64,000 nt of DNA from Bin80 sp965215475 (GCA_965215475.1 OZ244061.1:2728001-2792000), one strand, 5' to 3'; positions 9,504-19,767 are shown, numbered from the stretch's first letter. Numbers and translations: made by a program. The notes: generated by a model from the sequence alone, not told the origin.

Positions 9504-9832
9504 CAGCGGGTTCGTGTTGAGCGGTCACGCCAGTAACAGGTAACTTCTTTTTCCTGTCTCAGATAACGTGGGGTATACCTTAATGCCCTAGGTATCACGA
9601 CCATGAAGAAGGGATCTTTTTCGAATACTCTTCGAAGCAAAGGTAGAAGAAGTAGATATGCCAAACCGCACATAACCAAAATTTTCGGGTCTAAACGCGA
9701 AGCAATCCCCAACGTGATCATGATCAGTGCCAACAACAGAAACGCATCCTGTGGTAGACCGCCCATGGTGGGGCGACGTTGGAGGGATGTATGAACCGTA
9801 GCGGTTTCTAGTGCTTCACGGGAGCTCTCCAT
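9503..9832 (-). CDS. trbD: Conjugal transfer protein TrbD (VirB3-like)
   Basis: This small 109-residue protein has two adjacent hydrophobic segments at about residues 28-66 and a basic tail containing RYTPRYLRQEKEV. Size, topology and position directly before the VirB4 ATPase fit VirB3/TrbD, an inner-membrane partner of VirB4. Start and stop are coupled to trbC and trbE through TGATG overlaps. Confidence 0.78.
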   Translation of the reverse strand: MESSREALETATVHTSLQRRPTMGGLPQDAFLLLALIMITLGIASRLDPKILVMCGLAYLLLLPLLRRVFEKDPFFMVVIPRALRYTPRYLRQEKEVTCYWRDRSTRTR

Positions 9833-10155
9833 CAGATGACAGCACCTTGGAAGGAAAAGAACTCACTGATCTGGACAGCTCCAAAGATGATTACAGCTCC
9901 CATCACGGTTCGACCTAGAATTTCACCGGCGCGACTGGATCGGGTTACCCACCAAGCAAGACCTCCAAGAACAATGATTAACAGGAATGCTGCCGTAGCC
10001 AAGTCACCTGTGAGGAGTCCAACGATCTTAGATACCGTAGAGGTAGCTACTCTGACCCCTCCGACGCCGCTGGCATCAGCCAGAATAGGGAGTAAAACTA
10101 TGACAGATCCGATCATAGCCGCAGAAGACAGTAGTCGTATTCGATGAAGTAGCAT
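9832..10155 (-). CDS. trbC: Conjugal transfer pilin TrbC (VirB2-like)
   Basis: This 107-residue protein has a long signal sequence followed by two hydrophobic segments separated by a short basic loop (WWVTRSSRAGEILGR), the VirB2/TrbC pilin pattern. It is the first recognisable gene of the trb cluster. In complete clusters trbB precedes it, but none is visible upstream on this strand. A promoter should lie in the 548-base gap before the divergent recombinase gene. Confidence 0.78.
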   Translation of the reverse strand: MLLHRIRLLSSAAMIGSVIVLLPILADASGVGGVRVATSTVSKIVGLLTGDLATAAFLLIIVLGGLAWWVTRSSRAGEILGRTVMGAVIIFGAVQISEFFSFQGAVI

Positions 10156-10703
10156 TCGCGTTTAGGTGGATGGTTTCCTGTGGTACACGCGATTGAGGCA
10201 TTTGGAAGCGTACCCTCTGTTACAGTTTGAACAAAGCGTAAGGCAAGATGAAAATTTATGGTTCTATCATGAATGTTGTGGATAGAATCTTTCTTGGTAT
10301 TCAAGATCTATGGACAGGAAAAGCAAATGCTCCATAATCGTTCGATACTCCTAAAAGCTGCTTTCGGCAAAATAGGGGTTGCTTATCCGAAAGTAACAGG
10401 ATCTTCTTTTTGTTCGAAAAGTGATTTTAGATCAATTCCCACGTATCTGACGGTAAGGATGAGATCGTTATAGATTCATAAAATCTGATCCATGAAGATC
10501 TCGCCATCGAAAGATTCAGCGGAGACAGACACGGCACATATGTCCAGAAGGCGATAAAGTAAAAGTGATCCATTTTTGAAGAGAGTGGCACGATAATTCA
10601 TGGCTTCCGCTTTCATGCAGTGAAAGATCAAATTATCTCGGAGTAGGTTTAAAACGCAAACTAGAACATCTACGATAATATTAGAAAATGTTAGAACTTA
10701 TAC
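10156..10703. other. Divergent intergenic region between trbC and the recombinase gene
   Basis: No gene is supported here. It must contain promoters for the leftward trb operon and the rightward recombinase. The DNA is AT-rich near 10660-10700, but I could not pick a convincing promoter or attachment site by eye. Confidence 0.5.
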
Positions 10704-11732
10704 ATGCATTTCAGTACAGTGAGGGCTATGTCTGATTTTGTTATATCCGTGAATCAATCTGATTCTTCCGACAGCATTAGACGTCCAGTTACGTCGACGG
10801 ATTTACGTATTTTGATGGAATCATCGCTCGCTCCACGAACACGTGAAGCTTACCGTAGCGAATGGAAGAAGTTATCGGCTTGGCTTCATGGCCGCTCACT
10901 CTGTGATAAGTTATTAGCAGAGTATTTGGCCTGCTTATATAAGAAGGGTCTTGCACCAGCTTCAATCAGTTTAGTGCTAGCCGCTGTACGTTGTTTTTAC
11001 CGTCTTGCGGATGTAGAGACGCCCGTTGGGCCTATGACAATAAGTGTCATGGGTGGTATTCGTCGCGAAGGTCGGGGGCGAGGCCGTGGCCAAGTTGCGC
11101 CTATTCGGTTTCGAGATGCAGATTTGTTAGCAATGATGATTGAACGGGAAGCGTCTTTAGGATCTCCTGAAGCAGGAGCTCGGGATGCAGCATTGGTCAG
11201 CACAATGAGCGATGCGATGCTCCGTGTATCTGAATTAGTTGCAATTCGTTGGAGCGATCTTCATTGGGAGCGTGATGGTTCTGGTCGGCTTACGATTCCT
11301 GTGTCAAAATCGGATCAGGAAGGGCAGGGTGCCGTGCTCTATCTGGGGGACTTGACCGTGACACGCCTGAAAGCTTGGCGTAAGCTACAAGGCAGGGGTA
11401 AACACTTTGTATTTACAGGTATTCGGCGCGGGGGCTCAATTCAATCCAAGCCTCTAACTCGTCAGTCGGTGCGACGTATCATTGTTATACATGCAAAGCG
11501 TTATCTACCTCAATTATTTCCCGAGAGTAACTCCTCGTGTGAGGATGTAAGTTCCGCTCCTTCATCTCATTCGTTTCGGATAGGTTCTGCTCAGAGCCTT
11601 GTTCGTCGGGGAGCAACCCTTCCTCAGCTACAAACGGCTGGTCGATGGAAATCCCCGTCAATGCCTGCGGCATATTGCCGAAATGAAGCAGCAGCCTCTG
11701 GTGCCATGGCACGTCTGCGCTATAACCGGTAA
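10704..11732 (+). CDS. Tyrosine recombinase/integrase
   Basis: This 342-residue XerC/D-like recombinase cuts and rejoins DNA through a tyrosine intermediate. The N-terminal core-binding domain covers about residues 35-115 (LAPRTREAYRSEWKKL, then ASISLVLAAVRCFYRL). The catalytic set appears complete: R174 in MLRVSEL, K202, H289-x-x-R292 in SHSFR, W315 in AGRW, and nucleophile Y324. An ATG at 10728 is an alternative start. The gene is divergent from trbC and could be the integrase of the conjugative element remnant. No attL/attR pair was found, so this link is inference. Other options are a resolvase or a free-standing mobile integrase. Confidence 0.88.
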   Translation: MHFSTVRAMSDFVISVNQSDSSDSIRRPVTSTDLRILMESSLAPRTREAYRSEWKKLSAWLHGRSLCDKLLAEYLACLYKKGLAPASISLVLAAVRCFYRLADVETPVGPMTISVMGGIRREGRGRGRGQVAPIRFRDADLLAMMIEREASLGSPEAGARDAALVSTMSDAMLRVSELVAIRWSDLHWERDGSGRLTIPVSKSDQEGQGAVLYLGDLTVTRLKAWRKLQGRGKHFVFTGIRRGGSIQSKPLTRQSVRRIIVIHAKRYLPQLFPESNSSCEDVSSAPSSHSFRIGSAQSLVRRGATLPQLQTAGRWKSPSMPAAYCRNEAAASGAMARLRYNR

Positions 11733-13056
11733 GGCTCTGAAAGTTTGGTAACACACACGATTATATCTTGCTACAAGTATTGAAATGAGGGGATCAAACT
11801 AAAATGACTCTCCCAATAGGATCTCACGGACTGTTTGGTTTTCCTCAATCCGATAAGGAGTATTCGCTCAATCGCTCTCACATAAATTCCGTTTTTCAGT
11901 TTGCTTCGATGGTATTTAGATTGTAGTGTGTTATTCCACTAGCTCAGAACAAACCTTTGGTAGGAAATGAATACCGACTCAACTCGTAGTCTATCTGGGA
12001 TACAACTCGAACCCATAGAATTCGAACAGAAGGACTACCACAGTTCTCCACCGGAATACAAAATACTGGCTCTTCCCTTTTAAGAGTGGATAATCTATTT
12101 TTAGGGGCGTTTTGGATACAGATCTAATCCCCCAATATGGAAGTAAATTGCATTGGAGAAGCATTCTTTGTTTCGAAACTCTCGTGCACGAGCTGTGACC
12201 ATTATAATCCGACTGTTGATGCTTTCAACTGACCATTACTGACGCTGAGAATCACTGCATTGATGATCCCTCACGGATGGTTTTGATAGCTTTTTTATCG
12301 ATTCAAGCCGGCAGCGCATGACCCAGGATAACCATCTCTTCTATGCCTTCAAGTGCACAGGTGCGACTCCGATAATTCCACAGTGAGACCCCAAAATTAT
12401 GGGCTTCGGATGGGGCCAGATATAAGGCGCACAGGACGAATTGGAAATTTTGTCGTTAAGCCGAGGTGGTTCGCAGTAGCACCACCCCAAGAAACTATTG
12501 TTTCACCTCCATAAAATTGATAATCCAGCAAATGCTACGTCCAGATGAGGCCCCGTACGCTGATTTTCGTCTTAATCGTACACGTATGCACACCCGGGAA
12601 AATGCGCATAAATTTTTCAGATCAAGCAAGATGAGATGGAACTTAATCAATCAAAGCACGACTTCTTAAGTGTAACAAAGCTCCTCGGGCAAAATGGAGT
12701 ACTCTCTCGAAGGATAATGCATATCTCATGATCGGCTCGACAAAAGAAACGATGATTCTCCAAATAGTTAATCAATTCAAAAATTCACAATATCAGTGCG
12801 TGAGTGCGTAAATCTCCATTCACTATGTTTTTAGTATTGCCCAACTATTCCCAACAACAGATGGTGTGATTAGGCAAACAGTGGGGAAAATTTCAAATAT
12901 ATCGATGGGGAGAATATTGCGAAGTGTCAATAGATACCCAAAATTCTATAGGATAGTCAGGGGGGAGGAAGGCAAGTCAATCAAGGAACAAACAGCCCTC
13001 CATAGGGTATTTTTCTATACAAATCGCAGTAAAGACTTCTTTATTTAAACTCATAT
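11733..13056. other. Long stretch without a recognisable gene
   Basis: About 1.3 kb with no frame I can defend. Short open stretches occur on both strands (for example 12466-12669 plus, and a leftward stretch ending near 12310), but none shows a motif or start context. It is probably decayed DNA. Confidence 0.45.
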
Positions 13057-13413
13057 ATGGGAGAACAGGATCCTGACGAATTTGGTCAATTTACCCGAGT
13101 TTCTCACTTGCTCCGCAAGTCTGGACTCGAAGCAGATGAGGCAAACGAACTCACAGAACGTATCACGAACATGGCATCTATAAATGTATTAGACAGGATT
13201 GACACGATCAGCGCTCGATTGGAATCCAAGTTTGATTCTCAGAACTCCAAGTTTGATTCTCAGAACTCCAGGATTGACACGATCAGCGCTCGATTGGAAT
13301 CCAAGATTGACTCTCAGAATGCAAAGTACAATACCTTGATTATCATCTTGAGTATATTAGCAGCCACAGGAGTTCTCGGATTTTTGGCAAACATCTTCAA
13401 CTGGGGTGCCTAA
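13057..13413 (+). CDS. Small tail-anchored coiled-coil protein with internal repeats
   Basis: This 118-residue protein has a polar helical N-terminus, a coiled coil at about residues 45-90, and one C-terminal membrane segment (about 92-112) ending in NIFNWGA. The coiled coil is a tandem duplication: RIDTISARLESK occurs twice and FDSQNSK-type units three times, nearly identical at DNA level. The layout resembles small DUF1640-like membrane coiled-coil proteins, but I would not name a family. The function is unknown. It is flanked by long non-coding stretches. Confidence 0.6.
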   Translation: MGEQDPDEFGQFTRVSHLLRKSGLEADEANELTERITNMASINVLDRIDTISARLESKFDSQNSKFDSQNSRIDTISARLESKIDSQNAKYNTLIIILSILAATGVLGFLANIFNWGA

Positions 13414-13898
13414 TTCCCCATTTGCCAAATGAATCTGAGTCTACGCGGGTCCACATAATGTGGCACAACTTATTGCGATTCTCTGTTCATTTCTCAACAC
13501 TTGTCTCTTAGATTGGGTGAACCTACGAGAGTGGTTGGAAGGGCGTATTCCAACGTATTGGGCTATTTCGCTGGAAGTAGAACAGTCGGTTGTTTGAAGG
13601 CAAGGTCGGAAAATTGAGAGGATCAGAGAATTTGACAAAGAACCGAATCATTTCGCACAAATTGTGATCGAACTTGGATAAAAAGTGTGAAAGCATCGGC
13701 GGTGCAAGAAGTAATTGAGGTTGCAGAGAGGTTTGAACGTCACTTTGTAGGGGTGCGTGATGCACTTTGACATCTGCAATTCATCCCGACATTGAACCTT
13801 GTCAATCCATGTGGATCATAGCCTATGGGGTTTTCGGATGAGAACGATCAATCCAGACCTCCAGTAGGGCTCCTTCCATCACTGATTCCAACTCTCCC
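13414..13898. other. Stretch without a defensible gene
   Basis: A short open frame on the plus strand (about 13460-13597) reads like protein, with LREWLEGRIPTYW, but it ends in a stop and changes frame. It may be a remnant of an unidentified gene. Nothing else was seen before the inverted repeat begins. Confidence 0.35.
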
Positions 13899-13902
13899 AA
13901 CC

Positions 13903-13938
13903 AAAAGCGCCCCGATACCAAGAGGTACCGGGGCGCCT
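13903..13938 (-). terminator. Rho-independent terminator of the left giant gene
   Basis: Read leftward, a GGCGCCCCGGTACC stem pairs with GGTATCGGGGCGC around a short loop and is followed by CTTTTGG. It lies about 40 bases after the stop of the giant gene. The same hairpin follows the right copy at 34095-34129. Confidence 0.85.
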
Positions 13939-13975
13939 TGTTTCCCACGTGAGTAGCTACGCTACTCGATCTGCT

Positions 13976-16900
13976 TTACTTCACCAGCGTCATGCGCCCC
14001 GTCTTCACAAACCTGCTCTCTGCTCCTGTCGCAATCATCCGGTACAGGTAGGTCCCCGAGGCAAGACTCACCGCATTCAGCTCCATGCTCCGGTTCGCCC
14101 CCGCCTCAAACTCCTGCGCCGGCAGCGTCATCACTTCACGACCCAACATGTCCACAATCTGAAGACTCACACGAGCCGACTCCGGTAGATCAAACTGGAT
14201 CCGCGTCGAAGGATTGAACGGGTTCGGATAGTTCCCATGCAAGGTGAACTCCGTCGGAAGCTCCTCCGCTTCGGCAACACTGGTCACATTGAAGTGCGCC
14301 ACACGCTCCCCATTCACATCCACTCCGTAGACCTCCAAGCTTGCCGCCTGATTGGACAGGTTCAAGATCAAAGCCTCGCCCTGACGCCCCGCCAGATCCA
14401 ACTGGAAGACCGCAACCTCCGTGTTGTCCGCCGTGGTGACCTGCAAGTTCACAAAGTCCGGCTCCAACTGCAAATACCGCGTCGTATTGTTGAACGCAAG
14501 CTGCCGCGTCAATACCCGATCCAACTGGTTACTGTTGGATGGATCCAACACATTCACGTTCACCGCCGGCGCATCGCCCGAGCCATGAACCAAGATCGCC
14601 TCCACCATCGTGCTCGTACTGGATTTCAGGCGGGTTTCAATCGTGTTCACCGCAAGGTTGCCCAACATGCCGTGCGCGATGACCGCATAGCTCTTGTTTG
14701 CCCCCAACGAAGGCAGGGTCACATCCGTGGTCTGCTCTGCCGGAGCACCCACTAACTGGAGCTGCACCTCATGGGATCCTGCGCTAAGCTTCGTATAGCC
14801 CGTCGCAGTCTGGAACCGCACGTTAGAAAGAAGCGGTGCCCCATCCAGAGATACATTCACCGGTGCAGGTAAGTCTGCGTTATGAATGATCTGAACCTCC
14901 GCCAAGCCACCCGTAATTTCCGCGCGGTGAATGGGGTTCTCAATCCCATTCGCTGCCACGCCCAAAATCGCACATGTGCCAATCTCCACCGTCTCCTGCG
15001 TCAAATTCAGAACGCCATTCACATATCCGTTTTCCGCAAACGATTCGTCGCCATTTCCGGTGACGGAGGTTCCCGCCAATTTTGCATTCCCCCACTTACA
15101 ATCCCACTGCACCATGCGGATTCCCGCCTGATCAAATACGTTCACCAGTCCGCCCGCTCCAATCCGAACACGAGGATGCACATCCAACTCGTCTTTGAAC
15201 TCCACTTTCCAGAAGATGTCCGCATATACATCCAGCGTTAACGCCCCTCCTGAGGTGACGATATTGTCGGCAGGCCAGGATGGTGTTGTCCCGTCGGGAA
15301 CCGTAATCGGCGTCACCGTCGCCGGCATCGCTTCCGATAAATCATCCTCCAGTTGCAGAATCAGCGGACGATAATGCGCCTCCTCTCCACTAGTACCCCC
15401 CACCGGGAACAGGTACCCACCGCTCAATTCCGCCGTCCCCCCAGAAATCCCATCCTTCACATGACGAGAAACCCCCGCCGAGGCATGCGTGCGACGAGTG
15501 CCTCCTGTGATCACTCTGCCACACTTCTCACCCATATCACAGTTGGTCACGGCATTGTTGCGCCCACGGAGATCCTCTTCAATGTTCGGGTTCTTCAACG
15601 TCCAGGTATACTGATCGCTGTGGATGATTCCTCGGGTCAGCGTCAACGTACTCGTTTCCCCTTGCGCGACATTACTCTCCAGCATGATCCCGTTGGCATT
15701 GTTGATCTCTACCTTCCCCCCGAAGTCTGCCAGGGAACGCACCTTCTGCGCTTCTTTTCCTGAAAACTCCACATCGGCCTGGATCGCGTAATTTTTTGCG
15801 GTCGGACCAAAGTCAAAGTCTCCCTCCAACTTGAGCTGCGTTCCGGCCTGCGTCGAGAACCGAGCCGCCGCTCCTGGACCAGAGACCTTGAAGCCCTTCT
15901 TGGCGGTCAAGTTCGTATGCGCACTCAAATAGATTGCATCCGTAGGGTCTTGCATATTTGCAGCTCCCGTCGCATTTGTAATGACCTTCGAAAAGTTTCC
16001 CTCAATGGTCAGCGATCTTTTGGCGTCTGCAGTCCTCCCGGAAGAGAATCCTGCCGTCCCGCTGATCGTGAGATCCTTTTTGAATTCCAATGTATTCAAC
16101 TCCTGATAGAGTCTCGCAGAGGTAACGGCCACATTTTTGTTGATCGTGACCCTGGACCCGCGGAACTCAACCGACCCATTGGATACGTTCAGGGAGTCTA
16201 CCGCTGCAGCCCCAGCACCCACCACATACAAGGTCCCGTCCGAGTTTGGTTCTGGTTTTGGTGGCGTTGATTTCTCTGGCGTCTTCATTCCATCAAACAC
16301 GATGGTGTCAAATTTCGCGCCGATGATCTCCGTCTGCTTACTTCCTTTCGGCACCCGAATGAGTCCATTGACCGCGCTGCCTTGTTTCACGTCTAATTTC
16401 ACATGAGGCCGTGCTACACCTATACTATTGGCCTCACGTCTCATATCTTCGGCCTCAATCGGATACTGAGAATCATCGAACAACCCATCCACCGGATTCG
16501 TCGTTTCGGGGCCTAGCTGGAGAGCACCCTTCTCGCCCACATCAATCGTCCCGACTCCAGCACTCGCTCCACTCTTCCCATTCCCCAAGGTGACGACCGC
16601 AGTGGCGTTGTCCAAACCCTTGCTACTGTTGAGCTGCCCCAATACATGGAGCTCGCCCCCACCCGTCATGATCTTGCCCGTTATCTTGCCCGTTTGCTTG
16701 TCTGCCGTGCCCACATCCACCTTGCCATGCACCACCACGTTATTTCCGTTGGCATGCAGCTCTCCGTTGTCAATCATCAAGGACGGATCATGTGCAATCG
16801 AGGGCCCAATCGTCAGATGAGATCCCTCTCCTTTCAGGTGTAGATGTCCATTAAAGATGTGGACCCCCTCGATCAGAGATTGCTTCTCGTCCACGATCAC

Positions 16901-19675
16901 GACCGCATCCTTATGATCTATCGCCACTTTCCGTACGCCCGTAAACCACTCGCTGTCAATCGTGTGCTCTTTCTCTACTACATACTTTAGAATATAACCG
17001 TGACCTTCGGTACGATTGGCTTCCTTATCCGGAACGTCCGTGCCAATGCTCCCCGGATCATTGGTGTCCAAACTCAGCGTGCCTTCCTTCACCGTAATCT
17101 GCTCCGTCACCATCAGCGTATTCTGCGTATCGGTTCCTGCAGCAAACAGAACCAGAGGGCCCTTGCAGAGTCCCAGGTTCTTGGTCTCGGTCACCTCATC
17201 CAGACGTAACTCTCCGCCATCCAGATAGATGGACAACGATTCAAGTGCCCCCTTCTCCGTGAGGCCTGTGACGATATCCGTGTTCCGGCTGGCATACACC
17301 AAGTGCTTCAGAGTAGACATGGATGACAATTCGCCATCCAATTCGCCATCAAGAAGTAGCGCGTCATTGACGGTGAGCGTTCCTCCATCGGCATCCAGAT
17401 CGGATCCGCCACCAACATGAAGCGTCGTAACCGTCAGACTGCCATCTATCTCCAGATCTTCCAATGTGACCAACGTAGCAATCTCCAGACTATACGAACT
17501 TGGGATCGTATGATCGCCTTCATCGGTCAGGATCAGGCGAGTCCCGGCACGTAGTGAAAGCGTGTTCGTGCACATTCCTTCATCCAGGGCCTCGGCAGCG
17601 ACTTCCATCTCAATCGGATTCCCCGATGCAAAAATGTCTCCGTCCAACTCCAGGTTGTGAACCGAAGTAGCTTTGGTCACAGCCGTCATATCGGCATCCA
17701 GAAGAATTCTGTGATCATGATCTTCTTCTGCTTCAATATTCAAATCTCCTTCGATACGAGACGTGATCGTGGCGTCTTTGGCGCCCGCCTTCTTCGCCGC
17801 AAAAATTACACGAGGAGCACAGCTTGTATCCTTGCGGTCCCGCGCGGCGAAATTATTATCACCCTCAGCATCGCGAGCATCTTGCTTAATGACAGAGGCG
17901 CGAATATCCAAGTCTCCCTCAATCGTCACGGCATCCTGGAACTGCACACCTGGAATATAAAATCCAGGTCCTGCCGTTGCGGTGTTCTGATTCTTGAAGA
18001 ACCGCACATCCGACGGGTCGTCTACCAAGAGGTTCTCCTCCGACGCCGTGACGGTGATCTCGACGGAAGAGGGTGCTCCCTGACGCACCGTATTCGGCAA
18101 CTTATCCAACGCCACCGTGAAGGTGCCCGCGGCTACTGTGGGTGATACCGTAAGGTCAACACTACTCGTCGTGCCACTACTAATCGGTATACTCGGACTA
18201 GCCGGCGTCACCGAGCTGACTAGGGTCCCGCTCACGACCAATGGAACCGTCACCGTAGTGTTATCTGGATGCGGTTTGCCGAGGGTCGCGGTCACCGTCA
18301 CGGTTCCACCTGCACCCGCCACCAATGGGTTGGGGGTGGTGGTTGCAGTCAAACTCACCACAGGCGTATCCACGATGCGAACTTCGTCCATTGCAGTGCG
18401 ATAGGTGCACGAAAACGGAACGTTGTCCGCCTCGCTGGCCAGCTTGACGCCCTGTCGGATCGAAATGACAACATCAGAATCGTCGTCCCGAGCTGTACCA
18501 AAACCGGATAGGCTAGTCGGAAGTGCTCCATCTTCCATAATCACATCTCCCGTAATCGTTGCAGTCTGTTCAAACACCACCCGGGCATCGTTCCACTGCA
18601 CCACATCGCCATCCACCTCGACCTCCTTCCGGAAAATGACGTCCGTTGTGACATCCTGATTTAGGGTGGCAATATCAGCGAGTTCAGCGATACTTCCTGC
18701 GACCGTTATATCGCCAATCTTTGTGAGGTCCACACAGATATTTCCTGCCGCAATCGCACGGATCTCATTCTCGATCTCCCCGCTACCTGAAATCCAGACA
18801 CAATCCTCATGATTCGCCACATTTTTACTATCCGGCATGTAGTCACTGCTCGAATGGAAAATGCTTTGGTCGGCATTGTCTCCTGTGCCACCAACGAATT
18901 TATCAGCTCCTAGGTCAGCTCGGTCTGCTTCGGTATTTGCATGAGCAATCCAAACGGTTCCGGGCCCATCAATCGTGCCATTCACGGTTAGGATTCCCTT
19001 CCGATCACCTGCTCCTGACTTCTTCAGAGGAACACGCAGATCAATCTCCGTTGCAGCGGTTGCGCCGCCTACCGTCAGGGTTGCTCCACTATTCACCGTC
19101 AACTCATCCACGCGAAGCACCGGATTCGCTCCGGATCCTTCGATCGTCAGATCCTCCGCGACGGTAAGTGCTGGAATCGTAGCACTCACGGTCGTTAATG
19201 TCCCCGTAATCGATAACCTTCCTCCAGGGTGGGTGTCCTTATCAGTGGCCTTCAAAACCGAAATCGTTCCCGCTGTCTCTATAATGGTAACATCCTCGAA
19301 TTGAACCGTGGTTAAGGGGTGGACCACAAATCCTCCCCCACCAATTGTAAATTCGTCCGTGAATTCGATCGTTCCCTTTACCGGGTCTCCACTTCCTCGC
19401 ACATAGGTGCCAAATTGTACGGTGGCCTCTAGGGTAGCAGGTGGGTCTAGCGTGACCGTACCACCTACCCTCCGAACCCGAACCAAGAGAGTGTCTCCAC
19501 TAGCAGCTGTTATTCCCGCAGCCAATGTGCACGGGGTGCCATTACTACAGTCCGTGTTCGTTGTAATCGGATCTACATACGTATATGTAATCTGCGCAAA
19601 TGCGCCGGAGGCGGCAAACAGCATGGCCAACAGTGCCACGCAGCCAACCCCGAAAAGTTTAGTAAAATGTTTCAT
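13976..19675 (-). CDS. Giant T9SS-secreted beta-helix surface protein, copy A
   Basis: This 1899-residue protein has a signal peptide ending near GAFAQ (residue 28). Most of it consists of repeating short strands of the type G-x-L-x-V-x-G and D-L-x-I-x-G, as in parallel beta-helix (pectin-lyase-like) adhesins. An Ig/Calx-beta-like domain lies at about 432-545, and DUF4397-like repeats at about 1590-1795 (VQIIHNADLPAPVNVSLDG). The end, about 1818-1899, is a T9SS type A sorting domain with YPNPFNPSTRIQFDLP, LGREV and GTYLYRM. It should cross the outer membrane through the type IX secretion system and be held at or released from the cell surface. It is uninterrupted although its surroundings are decayed, suggesting selection. 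The ligand is unknown. Several long antisense frames inside it are shadows. Confidence 0.88.
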   Translation of the reverse strand: MKHFTKLFGVGCVALLAMLFAASGAFAQITYTYVDPITTNTDCSNGTPCTLAAGITAASGDTLLVRVRRVGGTVTLDPPATLEATVQFGTYVRGSGDPVKGTIEFTDEFTIGGGGFVVHPLTTVQFEDVTIIETAGTISVLKATDKDTHPGGRLSITGTLTTVSATIPALTVAEDLTIEGSGANPVLRVDELTVNSGATLTVGGATAATEIDLRVPLKKSGAGDRKGILTVNGTIDGPGTVWIAHANTEADRADLGADKFVGGTGDNADQSIFHSSSDYMPDSKNVANHEDCVWISGSGEIENEIRAIAAGNICVDLTKIGDITVAGSIAELADIATLNQDVTTDVIFRKEVEVDGDVVQWNDARVVFEQTATITGDVIMEDGALPTSLSGFGTARDDDSDVVISIRQGVKLASEADNVPFSCTYRTAMDEVRIVDTPVVSLTATTTPNPLVAGAGGTVTVTATLGKPHPDNTTVTVPLVVSGTLVSSVTPASPSIPISSGTTSSVDLTVSPTVAAGTFTVALDKLPNTVRQGAPSSVEITVTASEENLLVDDPSDVRFFKNQNTATAGPGFYIPGVQFQDAVTIEGDLDIRASVIKQDARDAEGDNNFAARDRKDTSCAPRVIFAAKKAGAKDATITSRIEGDLNIEAEEDHDHRILLDADMTAVTKATSVHNLELDGDIFASGNPIEMEVAAEALDEGMCTNTLSLRAGTRLILTDEGDHTIPSSYSLEIATLVTLEDLEIDGSLTVTTLHVGGGSDLDADGGTLTVNDALLLDGELDGELSSMSTLKHLVYASRNTDIVTGLTEKGALESLSIYLDGGELRLDEVTETKNLGLCKGPLVLFAAGTDTQNTLMVTEQITVKEGTLSLDTNDPGSIGTDVPDKEANRTEGHGYILKYVVEKEHTIDSEWFTGVRKVAIDHKDAVVIVDEKQSLIEGVHIFNGHLHLKGEGSHLTIGPSIAHDPSLMIDNGELHANGNNVVVHGKVDVGTADKQTGKITGKIMTGGGELHVLGQLNSSKGLDNATAVVTLGNGKSGASAGVGTIDVGEKGALQLGPETTNPVDGLFDDSQYPIEAEDMRREANSIGVARPHVKLDVKQGSAVNGLIRVPKGSKQTEIIGAKFDTIVFDGMKTPEKSTPPKPEPNSDGTLYVVGAGAAAVDSLNVSNGSVEFRGSRVTINKNVAVTSARLYQELNTLEFKKDLTISGTAGFSSGRTADAKRSLTIEGNFSKVITNATGAANMQDPTDAIYLSAHTNLTAKKGFKVSGPGAAARFSTQAGTQLKLEGDFDFGPTAKNYAIQADVEFSGKEAQKVRSLADFGGKVEINNANGIMLESNVAQGETSTLTLTRGIIHSDQYTWTLKNPNIEEDLRGRNNAVTNCDMGEKCGRVITGGTRRTHASAGVSRHVKDGISGGTAELSGGYLFPVGGTSGEEAHYRPLILQLEDDLSEAMPATVTPITVPDGTTPSWPADNIVTSGGALTLDVYADIFWKVEFKDELDVHPRVRIGAGGLVNVFDQAGIRMVQWDCKWGNAKLAGTSVTGNGDESFAENGYVNGVLNLTQETVEIGTCAILGVAANGIENPIHRAEITGGLAEVQIIHNADLPAPVNVSLDGAPLLSNVRFQTATGYTKLSAGSHEVQLQLVGAPAEQTTDVTLPSLGANKSYAVIAHGMLGNLAVNTIETRLKSSTSTMVEAILVHGSGDAPAVNVNVLDPSNSNQLDRVLTRQLAFNNTTRYLQLEPDFVNLQVTTADNTEVAVFQLDLAGRQGEALILNLSNQAASLEVYGVDVNGERVAHFNVTSVAEAEELPTEFTLHGNYPNPFNPSTRIQFDLPESARVSLQIVDMLGREVMTLPAQEFEAGANRSMELNAVSLASGTYLYRMIATGAESRFVKTGRMTLVK

Positions 19676-19767
19676 GTGTTTGGGCCTCTGCCCGTTGAGT
19701 TATGAATTTAGATGCAATCCGGCACTGGGATGACAAGCCATAGTAGATAAACCTAATTCGACATAGG
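19676..19767 (-). promoter_or_regulatory. Conserved leader of giant gene copy A
   Basis: The 92 bases before the start codon are almost the same as those before copy B (28361-28452), including AACGGGCAGAGGCCCAAACAC just before the ATG. Homology stops abruptly at the upstream end. The segment likely carries the 5' untranslated region, and perhaps the promoter, duplicated with the gene. No Shine-Dalgarno sequence is evident, as often in Bacteroidota-like bacteria. Confidence 0.55.

Larger units (their letters stand above)
13899..19767. repeat. Left arm of a 5.8-kb inverted repeat
   Basis: This arm and 28361-34138 are inverted copies of one unit: leader, giant T9SS-secreted protein gene and terminator. 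The outer limits are the shared terminator hairpins (13903-13938 and 34095-34129). The inner limits are the shared CCTATGTCGAATTAGG (19752-19767 here as its reverse complement, 28361-28376 in the other arm). The arms are a mosaic of blocks nearly identical by eye, notably the last 1.9 kb of the genes, and clearly diverged blocks in the first third. Confidence 0.9.

Noticed and set aside
10156..10703. Integrase attachment site next to the tyrosine recombinase
   Set aside because: No tRNA gene and no convincing direct-repeat pair could be seen by eye on either side.
12297..12440. Leftward open stretch that reads like protein
   Set aside because: I could not tie it to any family, and it is interrupted by stops on both sides, so it is only noted in the description of the intergenic region.
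13185..13330. CRISPR-like or intergenic tandem repeat
   Set aside because: The repeats are inside an open reading frame and encode a regular coiled coil.
14237..19304. Many long antisense frames (up to 172 codons) on the plus strand inside giant gene copy A, and mirrored ones in copy B
   Set aside because: They recur at equivalent positions in both copies, lack family motifs, and follow from the codon bias of the real gene on the other strand.
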